Positions 1 through 9,521 of a DNA stretch of 64,000 nucleotides are shown here, one piece after another; positions within the stretch are counted from its first letter, which is position 1; the number at the start of each line of letters is the position of its first letter. The notes under the pieces are model-generated. The model was not told the origin of the DNA, searched no databases, and was given only the letters and a program-made list of their open reading frames with translations. The position numbers were made by a program, and so were the translations under genes. Where the stretch lies: assembly GCA_949592205.1 (NCBI GenBank), contig CATIUR010000002.1:135978090-136042089 (forward strand). The letters run 5' to 3'. This stretch comes from Helichrysum umbraculigerum. Its lineage: Eukaryota > Streptophyta > Magnoliopsida > Asterales > Asteraceae.

Positions 1-2
1 CT

Positions 3-2795
3 AAGGATGAGACAGGTGAAATACTTAGATCATTCATAACTAGGATTGAGAATTCAACTAATCAAAAGGTTAAGATCATCAGGTGTGATAATGGGACAGA
101 ATTTAAGAATCATGAGATGAATAAGTTCTGTGAGGATAAAGGTATAGAAAGACAGTATAGTGCACCTAGGACTCCACAACAAAATGGAGTAGCTGAGAGG
201 AGGAATATGACACTAATTGAGGCTGCTAGAAGCATGCTAGCAGATGCTAAACTACCAATGTCCTTTTGGGCAGAGGCTGTTAGCACTGCTTGTTATGTTT
301 TGAATAGGATTTTGATTATTAAACCTCATAACAAGACACCCTATGAGTTATTCTTTAAAAGAAAACCTTTGGTTAGCTTTTTAAAACCATTTGGATGTCC
401 TTGTACTGTCTTAAATACCAGAGATCATCTTGGTAAGTTTCAGAGTAAGGTAGATGAGGGTGTATTTGTTGGATACTCTATTCAAAGCAAGGCTTATAGA
501 GTATTTAACAAAAGGACTAGGATCATAGAAGAGACCATGGATGTGACCTTTAATGAACATACATCAAATGTAGAAGGAAAAGGTCCAGAAGTTTTGTTTG
601 ATATTGATGCACTAACCCATGCTTTTAGATATCCAGATTTGTCTATTAGTGCAGGTACAGATGCAGGTAATGATGCAGGTACAGATGGGCATTCAATCTC
701 AAGTCAAACTAAAAAGGATGATTTGAAGTATGTCTTGTTTCCTATTTGGACTCCAGATCCACCAGAAGTATTTCAACAGGATCAGGATCAACCAGAGAAA
801 GATGCTTCTTCTGATGATTCAAATGGTTCACCTGGTAAAACTGGTGCAAGCAAGGGTCCAGATGATTCAAATTCACCAGATCATCAACCATACACTTCAA
901 AGGGATCTCATACAGATCCACAGCATGAGTCAGAGGAAGAGCATGATTCTCCAAAATTTGTTGAACAAAGTCCTCCATTTCAAGTTTTGGAAAGGACTTC
1001 TTTGTCAGATTCTGAAGCAACTCCAAAGCCATCAAAGGAAAGAGAGGAAAGAGAGTCTTTTTCAGACTCTGAGATAGATAATCTTTTGGGTTCTAATTTG
1101 GAAAGAGAACTACTGGATACTTCTACATCTAAATATGTGGTTCATAAAGATCATTCCTTGGATTTGATTATTGGTGATATTATGACTCCTGTTCAGACAA
1201 GACATCAAACCAAGGTAAGAGAAGAAGATGTACATACTTCATTATATGTATGTTTTCTTTCTCAGATGGAACCAAAGAAGGCAGTAGAGGCTCTCAAAGA
1301 TCCAAGCTGGATTGAATCTATGCAGGAAGAATTGTTGCAATTCAAACTGCAAGATGTGTGGGATTTGGTTGATCTTCCAAAAGGAAAGAAAGCTATAGGC
1401 ACAAGATGTATCTTTAAGAATAAGAGAGATGAAAGAGGGATAGTGATCAAGAATAAGGCTCGGTTGGTAGCACAGGGGTACACACAGGAAGAAGGCATAG
1501 ATTATGATGATGTCTTTGCCCCTGTTGCTAGAATAGAAGCTATTAGATTATTTTTAGCTTATGCATCTCATCAGGATTTCAAAGTCTATCAAATGGATGT
1601 GAAGAGTGCTTTTCTTCATGGTCTAATTGATGATGAGGTGTATGTTTGCCAACCACCAGGGTTTGAAGATCCAACATATCCAGATAGAGTGTGCAGATTG
1701 AAGAAAGCATTGTATGGATTACATCAAGCTCCAAGAGCTTGGTATGATACTCTATCTGAGTACTTACTCAAGAATGGATTCAAGAGAGGTACTATTGACA
1801 AGACATTGTTTACCAAGAGGGTTCAAAGAGATATATTGTTGGTACAGGTGTATGTTGATGATATTATTTTCGGGTCTACAAGGGATTCATTGTGCAAAGA
1901 GTTTGAGGATTTAATGCATAAGAAGTTCAAGATGAGTTCAATGGGTGAACTCACATTCTTTTTAGGATTGCAGGTGAAGCAGAAGTTAGATGGAATCTTT
2001 ATTAACCAAGGGAAGTATGTGAAAGATATTTTGAATAAATTTGGTTATAAAGACGTGAAGGTAGCTAGCACTCCCATGGAGGCACATAAACATCTTAATT
2101 CTGATCCTGAGGGGGAGGAAGTAGATGTGCACTTATATAGGTCCATGATTGGTTCATTGATGTATTTAACTTCATCTAGACCTGATATAATGTTTGCAGT
2201 GTGTCTTTGTGCTAGATATCAGACCAATCCAAAGCAGTCACATATGTATGCTGTGAAGAAGATCTTTAGATACTTGAAAGGTCAACCAGACTTGGGCCTT
2301 TGGTATGCTAAAGGATCAGATTTTGAGCTAAAGGCATTCACAGATAGTGACTATGGTGGTGAGAATATGGATAGGAAATCGACTAGTGGAGGTTGTCAAT
2401 TTCTTGGAAATAGGTTAGTGTCATGGCAATGCAAGAAGCAAACCACAGTTTCCACTTCTACAGCAGAAGCAGAATATGTTGCAGCATCAAGTTGCTGTGC
2501 ACAGGTTCTTTGGATTCAGAATCAGATGATGGATTATGGTTTGACTTTCATGAACACTCCTATTTATATTGATAATACTTCTGCTATTAGTATCATTCAG
2601 AATCCAGTTAAGCATTCAAAAACCAAACACATAGAGATCAGATATCATTTTATAAGAGATTGTTATGATAAAAGATTGATTCATATTTTTAAAATTCATA
2701 CTGATAATCAACTTGCAGATCTTTTTACCAAAGCATTTGATGTAGGAAGATTTACATTTTTGATAACTAATATTGGTATGATCAATCTCACGTAG
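3..2795 (+). CDS. Copia pol polyprotein, 3' part (integrase end, RT, RNase H)
   Basis: The frame is open from base 3, so the first ATG at 117 is internal and this is a 5'-truncated view of a longer polyprotein. Integrase core: DNGTEF (from nt 87) and GVAERRN supply the second Asp and the Glu of the DDE triad, with the PRTPQQNG signature between. A Ser/Asp/Glu-rich linker spans about residues 180-390. RT: WDLV...KARLVAQGY, QMDVKSAFLHG, and YVDDIIFG at nt 1851-1874, which holds the catalytic Asp pair. RNase H: FTDSDYGG, STAEAEY and HIEIRYHFIRD, ending LADLFTKA. Stop at 2793-2795. The product copies retroelement RNA into cDNA and integrates it. No frameshift or internal stop is seen. Copia lineage is certain; Sirevirus rests on the downstream ORF. 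Confidence 0.93.
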   Translation, partial: KDETGEILRSFITRIENSTNQKVKIIRCDNGTEFKNHEMNKFCEDKGIERQYSAPRTPQQNGVAERRNMTLIEAARSMLADAKLPMSFWAEAVSTACYVLNRILIIKPHNKTPYELFFKRKPLVSFLKPFGCPCTVLNTRDHLGKFQSKVDEGVFVGYSIQSKAYRVFNKRTRIIEETMDVTFNEHTSNVEGKGPEVLFDIDALTHAFRYPDLSISAGTDAGNDAGTDGHSISSQTKKDDLKYVLFPIWTPDPPEVFQQDQDQPEKDASSDDSNGSPGKTGASKGPDDSNSPDHQPYTSKGSHTDPQHESEEEHDSPKFVEQSPPFQVLERTSLSDSEATPKPSKEREERESFSDSEIDNLLGSNLERELLDTSTSKYVVHKDHSLDLIIGDIMTPVQTRHQTKVREEDVHTSLYVCFLSQMEPKKAVEALKDPSWIESMQEELLQFKLQDVWDLVDLPKGKKAIGTRCIFKNKRDERGIVIKNKARLVAQGYTQEEGIDYDDVFAPVARIEAIRLFLAYASHQDFKVYQMDVKSAFLHGLIDDEVYVCQPPGFEDPTYPDRVCRLKKALYGLHQAPRAWYDTLSEYLLKNGFKRGTIDKTLFTKRVQRDILLVQVYVDDIIFGSTRDSLCKEFEDLMHKKFKMSSMGELTFFLGLQVKQKLDGIFINQGKYVKDILNKFGYKDVKVASTPMEAHKHLNSDPEGEEVDVHLYRSMIGSLMYLTSSRPDIMFAVCLCARYQTNPKQSHMYAVKKIFRYLKGQPDLGLWYAKGSDFELKAFTDSDYGGENMDRKSTSGGCQFLGNRLVSWQCKKQTTVSTSTAEAEYVAASSCCAQVLWIQNQMMDYGLTFMNTPIYIDNTSAISIIQNPVKHSKTKHIEIRYHFIRDCYDKRLIHIFKIHTDNQLADLFTKAFDVGRFTFLITNIGMINLT

Positions 2796-3051
2796 TGTTT
2801 TGGTCTGGATTTGATACTAACACGGGTAAAATATATTGTATGTGACAGGGTCAGGTGTTGCCACTGTTAGCTTCATCATGATAACAGATGGTGCCACTGT
2901 TAGGTTACCTTTGCCACTGTCAATGTATATGTGTGTAATTTAACCCCTGCTAGTTGTTTTTCTTAGTTTAATATTGCAGGTTTCAGCCACTGTCAAGAGA
3001 CATCACTTGAGCTGGAATTTAATGTTTTATTTGTTTCTTCTTATTTTATTT

Positions 3052-3094
<43 letters not shown>

Positions 3095-3453
3095 GTTGTC
3101 TAATTAAGCTAAGCTTATGCCCCTGTTAGTTCTAAGTTGGTGTTTCCTTGGTCGGATGCCCCTGCTAGACTATCAGCCGCTGCTAGCTTTGTTAGATGGT
3201 TAGAAAGGGTTGACTATAAATTGGTCAAGTGAAGTACCCCTGTTGGGTTTATTTGTAAATTGTGCACCTGTTGGGTATAACCAGCAGTGCCACTGCTAGT
3301 TCTATTTTTAGGGCTTGGCACTGTCGTCAAATAAATACTCAAATACTTCACTTTTTCAATTACGCTTTCAAACTTTTCAAAACCCTTCAATATTCGCTCT
3401 CGATTTGAGTTGTTTATTGTAATTCACACTTCATTCGTTCATCAATTTCTTCA
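2796..3453 (+). other. pol to env-like spacer with poly(A) tract and CCACTGTTAG-type repeats
   Basis: This non-coding spacer holds at least ten variants of a 10-mer of the form CC-N-CTG-Y-TRG (for example at 2861, 2894, 2944, 3120, 3159, 3177, 3237 and 3290) and a run of about 33 A at 3058-3090. The last 130 bases before the ATG are pyrimidine-rich with an AATAAATACTC stretch near 3330, which could be a TATA-like element and 5' leader for the next ORF. TATTGCAG near 2973-2980 is a possible splice acceptor. Both roles are inference. Confidence 0.6.
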
Positions 3454-6400
3454 ATGGCATCGTCATCTTCGTCTGATTCTGGTACTTCTACGCTCAGTGT
3501 TCATTCTGAACACAACATGAGGGCTTTCTTGAATAAAGAACTTGCCGATGAGTATTTTCATCCTATCATCGATTTCTTAAGTAATTGTCCAGTTACTTAT
3601 GCCCTTACTGTCGCTCCACGATTGATTCGATCACATATTCAGGAATTCTGGCAGAATGCAAAGGAGGGGAATGTTAATGGCATTACTCACATTCATTCCA
3701 CTGTAAAGGGTCAGAAGGTAATGGTTACTGAGATTGTTCTAAGAGAACTATTACAGTTTGATGATGAAGGTGGAATTCTGGAATTATCGAGGGAAGATTT
3801 GTTTAAAGGCATTATGGATATGGGGTATGAAGGTTCAGGAAAGACAAGATCCGAATATACTTTCTTGAAGTCTTGGTTTTGTCCTCAATGGAAGTTCTAC
3901 ATTCATACTTTTCTGGTATGTTTGTCTCAAAAGAGAACTAGTTTTAATGAATTTAGTTCTACAATTGCATATCCTATTATCTGCTTGGCACAGGGTATCA
4001 AATTTAATATGTCTAGATTTATCTTAGATAATATGGTTAGGAATGTAAAGGGTGATACATTCGTTATGTACCCTAGATTTGTTCAACTTTTGTTAAATAA
4101 TCAATTGTCAAATCTGCCAGCAGAGGATAGTGTCATTGTTAGTTCTACTCTATCTTTGAGGACTATTCAGGCTATGAATAAATATCAGAATGCTTTTTCT
4201 AAGAAAGAAACTGCATTGTTTTCTACAATGCTAGTTACTCCTTCTGCTACTGGTGGTGTATTACCAACACCATCTGGACCAAATGATGACAGACCAACAA
4301 CACAAGTTGGTTCTGAACACACATCAAGAGGTGGCATCAAAAGAAAACAAGGGAACAAACAGCCTACCCAATCTAAAGCCAAGAAATCCAAGAAGGCTTC
4401 ACAGGCTATGGAGATTCCTGTTTCTCCACAGTCTCAGTCAACTGTTCCAACACAACAGGTGAACATACTTGATGAAAATGTTCATTCTGGAAGGGCTGCC
4501 ACTACTGTTTCTAGCCCACTGGCAGGGCAGGATAGTGGTAACATTAATCAGACCCAACCAGAGGCAACTATGTTTGATGAGCCTATGGGTGATGATTCAA
4601 ATGTAGGTCCCAGTACCAATACCCAAGGGACATCTGCAGTGGCGGATGTGGGCAAGGATTCAACTAAGAGGTCACACTCTAATGTTGATGAGCCTAGTGA
4701 TACTGATGAATTGACGATTTCCTATCTTGTACATGATGTCAATAAATTGTGGAGTAAATATGAGAGGGAAAGGGCTTACAGAAAAGAGGCTCAACAGAAA
4801 ATTCAAGCTCAGGATGAGTTCATTGCTAAACAGAAGGAGATCATTGATTATCAGAAGGCAGAATTGCTTGATGTGCAGAATCGATTGTTAGTGCTTGAGG
4901 AGGCTGTCAACAATATCCTTCTACCTGCAAATAGGTTGAAAGAATCTTCAGGCAAGGGGGAGAAGAAAACAGATGATGATATTATGCCTGAAGATGATGG
5001 TTCAAGAGCAGGTGATGATGATGATGATGATTCATATGGACCTCATGATGATATGGGTGGAGCAATGATAAATGATGATGAGATGAATGATGATTCTGCA
5101 GCCACAGAGGTGCTTGAGCTTGATAATGAAACAGCTACAGAGGTGTTTGAGTTTGATGACAATACAGTTGAGATGAATATATGTGGTAGTGATAAGGCAC
5201 AATCAGAAGACACTGTGGAGTTAGTGTTTGATGATAAAGATGATGATTATGTGCAGAGCAGGGATAAGGCTGAGGAGGAGCTAAATGTATCTGATTATGT
5301 GATACATGAAAGTTTAGATGATGAGGTGGTTGATGGTGCAGGAGCAGAGCAGACTGATGAAACAGTTTATCAGGTATTTCCATTGAATAAAGGATTGCCT
5401 GAGAAAGCTGCACTTAGATTATATGTTTGGGATGTGATGGGTGCTAATCTGGATGATAAGAAAAGAGTTAGTTTCAGTGATAGGTCAGTGTATGAGGTGG
5501 TTGATGATGTTGAAAAAGAAATGAAAGGAGAAGTTGAGTTAGCCAAGAAAAGGAGTAAACCTTTACCATATGCTGAAAGGAGAAGACAAATGATTAATGC
5601 TTTGTCTGAAAATTATGCTCCAGCTAAAATTGTTAGAGGATGGAATATGCAGAAGCTGCAACAGGCATATGATAGGTATATGGGAAGAGATGAGGAGTGG
5701 ACAAAGAAAATGGAAGAGAATAGGCATTTGAATGCGTTGGTGAAGGAGAAGAAAGAAAAGGCAGATAAGGAAATGGCAAAGTTTTTGAAAGAAGAAGAAG
5801 AAAGAAAAGAAAAGGCAGCTACTGAGGCAGCAGAGAAAGCCTTAGAGGAAAAGCAGAATGAAGTTAGAAGAAATTCATGGAAAAATCAGATTTCTAAAGA
5901 TAATGTTATTCCTGATATTCCAAGATTTGATCCAGAGCTGAAAAAGAGAATCAAGATTCTGACTGATAGCAAGGAGATTTCTGAAGGACCAAGAAAGGCT
6001 AGAATTATAAATTGGGAAGGAGTAGCAATTGATTATGGTTTCAGAAAAATGATTCTTGAGATCAAGATTGAAAGGGAAAGAGGATTTGATGATCATGTTG
6101 GGAGTATGGTTGATTTGCTCAGAATTTGTACAAGAGATGATCTTTTGGAATTGTATCAAGTGAGCAGAATCAGGAATAGAAAGAACTCTGAAGCAGTGAT
6201 TGAAAGACAAATGATGGAGTTATTGCAGAGTCTGTTTGAACCAGCCAGCTTGTATCACTTATTCTTTCATTGTTATCAAAGGGTTATAACCTGGAAATAT
6301 TTTGCCAGAGCTGGAGTACACATGGTAGTATTCAACAATGGGCAAGTGATCTACATGTTTGATGATCGACATTATGTGCTGGGAACAGGGTTGCTGAATA

Positions 6401-6528
6401 GATTGATTGATTTGAAGTTATCTACAACCATCATTACTGAAGGAGTTTACAGAGCTTTATATATGGTGTTTAATCAACTGCATAAGCGGCAAACAATGAA
6501 GGAGAAAGAAGAAGAAAAGAAGGATTGA
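3454..6528 (+). CDS. Sirevirus env-like ORF (1024 aa)
   Basis: This ORF lies between pol and the 3' LTR, where Sireviruses carry their extra (env-like) ORF. Seen: an N-terminal globular part (about residues 25-230) with the HPIIDFLSNCPVTYAL and RSHIQEFW stretches and a FLKSWFCPQWKFYIHT block. I associate these with the 'putative plant transposon protein' domain common in Asteraceae repeat proteins. A low-complexity Ser/Thr/Gln region follows (about 250-420), then a coiled-coil-like segment (about 430-490), very acidic Asp-rich tracts (about 505-640), a Lys/Glu-rich helical region (about 690-810) and a more globular C-terminus. I see no signal peptide or clear membrane segment, so an envelope function is not supported by sequence. 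The start is the first ATG after a 660-bp spacer; the stop is 33 bp before the polypurine tract. Function unknown. Confidence 0.8.
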   Translation: MASSSSSDSGTSTLSVHSEHNMRAFLNKELADEYFHPIIDFLSNCPVTYALTVAPRLIRSHIQEFWQNAKEGNVNGITHIHSTVKGQKVMVTEIVLRELLQFDDEGGILELSREDLFKGIMDMGYEGSGKTRSEYTFLKSWFCPQWKFYIHTFLVCLSQKRTSFNEFSSTIAYPIICLAQGIKFNMSRFILDNMVRNVKGDTFVMYPRFVQLLLNNQLSNLPAEDSVIVSSTLSLRTIQAMNKYQNAFSKKETALFSTMLVTPSATGGVLPTPSGPNDDRPTTQVGSEHTSRGGIKRKQGNKQPTQSKAKKSKKASQAMEIPVSPQSQSTVPTQQVNILDENVHSGRAATTVSSPLAGQDSGNINQTQPEATMFDEPMGDDSNVGPSTNTQGTSAVADVGKDSTKRSHSNVDEPSDTDELTISYLVHDVNKLWSKYERERAYRKEAQQKIQAQDEFIAKQKEIIDYQKAELLDVQNRLLVLEEAVNNILLPANRLKESSGKGEKKTDDDIMPEDDGSRAGDDDDDDSYGPHDDMGGAMINDDEMNDDSAATEVLELDNETATEVFEFDDNTVEMNICGSDKAQSEDTVELVFDDKDDDYVQSRDKAEEELNVSDYVIHESLDDEVVDGAGAEQTDETVYQVFPLNKGLPEKAALRLYVWDVMGANLDDKKRVSFSDRSVYEVVDDVEKEMKGEVELAKKRSKPLPYAERRRQMINALSENYAPAKIVRGWNMQKLQQAYDRYMGRDEEWTKKMEENRHLNALVKEKKEKADKEMAKFLKEEEERKEKAATEAAEKALEEKQNEVRRNSWKNQISKDNVIPDIPRFDPELKKRIKILTDSKEISEGPRKARIINWEGVAIDYGFRKMILEIKIERERGFDDHVGSMVDLLRICTRDDLLELYQVSRIRNRKNSEAVIERQMMELLQSLFEPASLYHLFFHCYQRVITWKYFARAGVHMVVFNNGQVIYMFDDRHYVLGTGLLNRLIDLKLSTTIITEGVYRALYMVFNQLHKRQTMKEKEEEKKD

Positions 6529-6560
6529 AACTTGAATCATTACTCTGAATGATCAAGTTT

Positions 6561-6570
6561 AGGGGGAGAT
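6561..6570 (+). other. Polypurine tract of the Sirevirus
   Basis: AGGGGGAGAT sits directly before the TGTTGAGACC LTR start. It primes plus-strand DNA synthesis. Position and sequence are typical of copia elements. Confidence 0.85.
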
Positions 6571-6619
6571 TGTTGAGACCTGAGACACTGTTAGATTTGC
6601 TCAGAATACAAGTATCATG

Positions 6620-6804
6620 CCGCTGTTGGTATAAGACTTCAACCACTGTTAGAAGTCAACCACTGTTAGAAGAAGACAACCGCTGTTAGTACATTTGTCT
6701 AACAGGGCCACTGTTAGTATATAGTTTGTATTTTGTATGTACTCAACCACTGTTAATGTTATATGAGTACTACCCCTGTTAGTTATATACTCAACCACTG
6801 TTGG
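6620..6804 (+). repeat. CCACTGTTAG-type motif cluster in LTR U3
   Basis: Variants (CC-[A/G/C]-CTGTTRG) occur at 6620, 6643, 6660, 6680, 6708, 6747, 6773 and 6795, plus a partial ACACTGTTAG at 6585. The same motif recurs in the pol-env spacer. All visible copies face the same way with irregular 17-39-bp spacing, unlike a simple tandem repeat. Confidence 0.8.
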
Positions 6805-6878
6805 TTAGTCGGTTAGAGATAATTATGGAATAGATAAGATTTCCATAATAGGTTGATTCTGTAAAGGACTCTATGTGT

Positions 6879-6886
6879 TATAAATA
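6879..6886 (+). promoter_or_regulatory. TATA box in the Sirevirus LTR
   Basis: TATAAATA followed by AGAGATCC lies about 310 bp into the LTR, after the motif-rich U3 section. It probably sets the U3/R boundary some 25-35 bp downstream. By position it is a promoter; no transcript data. Confidence 0.6.
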
Positions 6887-7124
6887 GAGATCCTGTAAAA
6901 CCCTAGATAGAGTGATAGAAGACGAATTCATTCTAGTTATTAGCTTCAAGGTTGTAAACCCTAACACAAATTGTGTGTTCGTATTATTAATAATATTGAA
7001 GCTTTTGGTTAGATATTCTGTTATATACAAGTTTGTTCTTCAAGTTATTAATAAACTATTCCGCAAGCTTATTAATAATAAATCAAAGTAATACATACTA
7101 AGATCTCTAGCTGGGATCATCAGG

Positions 7125-7253
7125 TTAGGGCCCGTTTGCAGCTGTATCATCACTGCCTGAACTCGGTTGTCGAATAGCCATGGCTTGGGCCACACTCTGT
7201 GCAATGAGTTGAGCGATCTCGGCATCGCTGTATGTGTGTCTTTTTGGAGGCAT
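7125..7253 (-). pseudogene. N-terminal gag fragment of gypsy G0
   Basis: A 42-codon ORF starts MPPKRHTYSDAE and contains AQLIAQSVAQAMA. It aligns by eye with the gag N-termini of the two TR-GAG elements here (MPHKRRTFTQAE and MPPRQQTFTQAE). It then reads into a stop close to the copia LTR end. No capsid or zinc-knuckle part remains. Confidence 0.65.
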
Positions 7254-7539
7254 AGTGCTGAATAACAAGGAAATGAGGCATGTTAGATGTTTGCACGGAA
7301 TTATGATATATCACATATGCATATTTGTAATGAGGTAATATGCAACAGTACGAAGCGATAATCATAATTCATTAGATAATAAAATCTGATTACAAGGTAC
7401 GAGTTTCAAAAGATTACAGAATACGAGTTCGAGTGGTTACAAACTTCAGAGTTTACAAAAGGTGCCGGGAATTGTTACATCTGGTCGAATTACAAGAGTT
7501 TACAAAGTTAACTAGTTGGTTTACATAGTAGTTACTACA

Positions 7540-7720
7540 CTAATCTCGGTGTAGATTCAGTCGTGGCAGCAGAGAGGTTAGGTGGTCAACAGGTTCAGCA
7601 AGTCTGGTGACCATCCTGAGAGCATCCTCGGTTTCCCGCAGGCGCGTCTCACATTCTCGCAGCCTCGAATGTAAGACAGAGATCTCGTTCCGTTTACTGA
7701 TAACCTGATTATAACCAATC
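7540..7720 (-). pseudogene. C-terminal part of the G0 leader ORF (split by TR-GAG#1)
   Basis: The minus frame reads a coiled-coil-like, Arg/Glu/Leu-rich segment (RLRECETRLRETEDALR) to a stop at 7542-7540. It is the continuation of the ORF that starts at 15919. The TSD CAATC (7716-7720) is its junction with the inserted element. When the insertion and one TSD copy are ignored, the two halves are in the same frame. Function unknown; probably a structural or accessory protein of the gypsy element. Confidence 0.7.
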
Positions 7721-8169
7721 TGTAACACCCTCAAATTTCGGTTTGCGGAAGCGATCGGGTCGGGTGTTACCAAATTAAATATCACAGCATAAGATACATA
7801 ATGAACGACTCTAAATGAGACGTTTGAAAATAATTATACATTTATCAAAATAGAACGTTTACAACGTGGCAAGTTTAATAGAAATTTCAAATACCTAATT
7901 TGAAAATACAAAAGTAAATGCAGAGTAGTCCCAATTGTTTGAAATCATGCGACTCGAGCTAGCATAATCTTGTAGAAATCCTAATCCTGCTGGGCACCTG
8001 AGAACACATGCTAAAACAGGTCAGCTATAAAGCTGGTGAGTTCATAGGATTGTTAGTTGAAATCATGATGTAATAAAACTCTGTATGTTTTGAAAAGTCG
8101 TTTCAAATTCAGCCAGCTTGATAAGTATTATATTGAAGTTTGTAACACCAATGTGTACACGTCTAATCG

Positions 8170-8480
8170 AGGTATCTCATACCTAATTGTTCTAGTCATG
8201 TACCTAAGTACATATAAATAAATATGGCATTCCATGCCTTGATACCTAAGAGGTAGTTGTGTCGATAAACGTAAGGCAATACCTGCCTATAACTATTTAT
8301 TTGATTTCATGACCGCGTCGTATGATAACAAGTAATTATAGTCCCGCAGAACTATGATTTAATATATGATGTGTTGCATCCAGCAACAAATGATTGTAGA
8401 TCCGCAGATCTATGTTTTAATACATGATGTGTTGCATCCAGCAACAAATGATTGTAGATCCGCAGATCTATGTTTGAAAA
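8170..8480. repeat. Hairpin cluster in TR-GAG#1 3' LTR
   Basis: Consecutive perfect inverted repeats: AGGTAT-CTC-ATACCT (8170-8184), ATGTAC-CTAA-GTACAT (8198-8213), GGCAT-TCC-ATGCC (8226-8238), TACCT-AAG-AGGTA (8243-8255), AGGCA-loop-TGCCT (8274-8288), ATAGT-loop-ACTAT near 8338. Two rounds of TGTTGC-ATCCA-GCAACA and TAGATC-CGCA-GATCTA lie in 8370-8470. Present also in the partner LTR (12907-13210). Confidence 0.8.
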
Positions 8481-8659
8481 CGTTTAACGTGTCCGTTTAC
8501 CCGATTAGCATAAGCAAACCCGGACTTGAATTGAGCTAACGGCCTCGCGTGGCAGCACCACCGATCCGTTAACTTATTGTGAATCCCGAGTATCACTCGC
8601 TGATCCATTGATTGAAATTTCGTCCAGTGCAATACCGTGGTTTCGTTTCGTCCACTGCA

Positions 8660-8795
8660 ATACCGTGCAACGTCAGTGTTTAGTGCGACGTAAGGGTTGA
8701 CGTCGCTATATGCGACGTTCGCAATTTCATGCGACGTTGAGCTGCGACGTTGGCTGCGACGTCGCAGCACTGTTTTCGGTCCAAATGCGACGTCG
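8660..8795. repeat. TGCGACGT motif array (3' LTR copy, shortened)
   Basis: Repeated GCGACGT / ACGTCGC words in both orientations. This is the tail of the longer array found in the partner LTR at 14549-14790; the rest fell in the 1.28-kb deletion. Confidence 0.75.
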
Positions 8796-9384
8796 TCGTC
8801 TGTTCGACGATTTCAAGATCCAAATCGAGTTTTGGCTCGATTTTTGGGTGTTTTGATGTTATAGAAAGCTTCTAGCATGTATTTTGAAGTAATCTAAGTA
8901 ATTTATAGAATGAGAAACGATTTCTAGAGAGATAAAGTGAGAAATCTTACTTTTTGATGAAAATGGAGATGAAGATGATGGTGAAGGAGATGAAGATGAT
9001 GATGAGCTCCTAAAATGACGATGATTATGATGATTCCGATTTTTGATGATGATGATATTGTTGTTGATGTTGTTGTTGTTAGAGAATGAGAGAGAGATAG
9101 GGATGAGAAAAAGAAGAAGAAAATGAAAATGAAAGAGTGGAATGGGGGTGGGTTGGTTTAGACCGGCTCATCCCCAACCATGTGGGTATTTTGTCCACAA
9201 TTGCAGTATAGAATACCCGTGTTTTTGTACCCGAAGGTAAAATAAATTTAATACTTTACTTTCATGATTTTGTTTATATTATTTCGTAAATATTTTAAAT
9301 AAAATATTTCATTTGAACCATAAAAATGTAATTAATTAAAGTTTAAAATTGGCACGAAATTTGACTTTTTGACCAGGTGTTACA

Positions 9385-9397
9385 TTCTCCCCCTGTT
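9385..9397 (-). other. Polypurine tract of TR-GAG#1
   Basis: On the minus strand AACAGGGGGAGAA ends immediately before the TGTAACACC start of the 3' LTR. It is preceded by TTTCGGGACGAAATTTTC, a conserved pre-PPT block also present in TR-GAG#2. Confidence 0.85.
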
Positions 9398-9521
9398 AAG
9401 AAAATTTCGTCCCGAAATTTCGTGTGAAGTCGTGGTCGCGCGGAGTCTGGGGAGCAATGTTCGTACGAGAGGTTTGTTGAATAGATTGTAGACATACCAC
9501 GTCTATGACGGAGTTGAAGAG

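Larger units (their letters stand above)
1..7065 (+). mobile_element. Ty1/copia Sirevirus-type LTR retrotransposon, 3' part
   Basis: Seen: in order, the end of an integrase domain, reverse transcriptase, RNase H, a long extra ORF, a polypurine tract and a 3' LTR. Known: Ty1/copia order is gag-PR-IN-RT-RH, and an extra ORF between RNase H and the 3' LTR is a hallmark of the Sirevirus (SIRE) lineage. The 5' LTR, gag, protease and most of integrase lie left of the window. All visible coding frames are open, so the copy looks young. Its right end abuts a minus-strand gypsy gag fragment (7125-7253), so it probably inserted into or next to that older element. The TSD cannot be tested because the left end is missing. 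Confidence 0.9.
6571..7065 (+). mobile_element. 3' LTR of the Sirevirus
   Basis: It starts TGTTGAGACC right after the polypurine tract. I place the end at CCGCA (7061-7065), giving 495 bp; the true end could lie up to about 7120 because no second LTR is in view. TATAAATA at 6879-6886 is a good promoter TATA box. The U3 part carries about nine copies of the CCACTGTTAG-type motif. Confidence 0.7.
7721..9384 (-). mobile_element. 3' LTR of TR-GAG#1 (internally deleted)
   Basis: TGTAACACCC...GGTGTTACA, 1664 bp against 2946 bp for the partner LTR. Sequence matching 13382-14662 is missing. At the junction (about 8647-8668) a 22-bp stretch repeats the sequence just upstream, like a templated filler. 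The outer parts match the partner at about 99.5% by my reading. Confidence 0.92.

Noticed and set aside
3454..6528. True viral-type envelope glycoprotein
   Set aside because: No signal peptide, cleavage site or convincing membrane anchor; env-like refers to position only.
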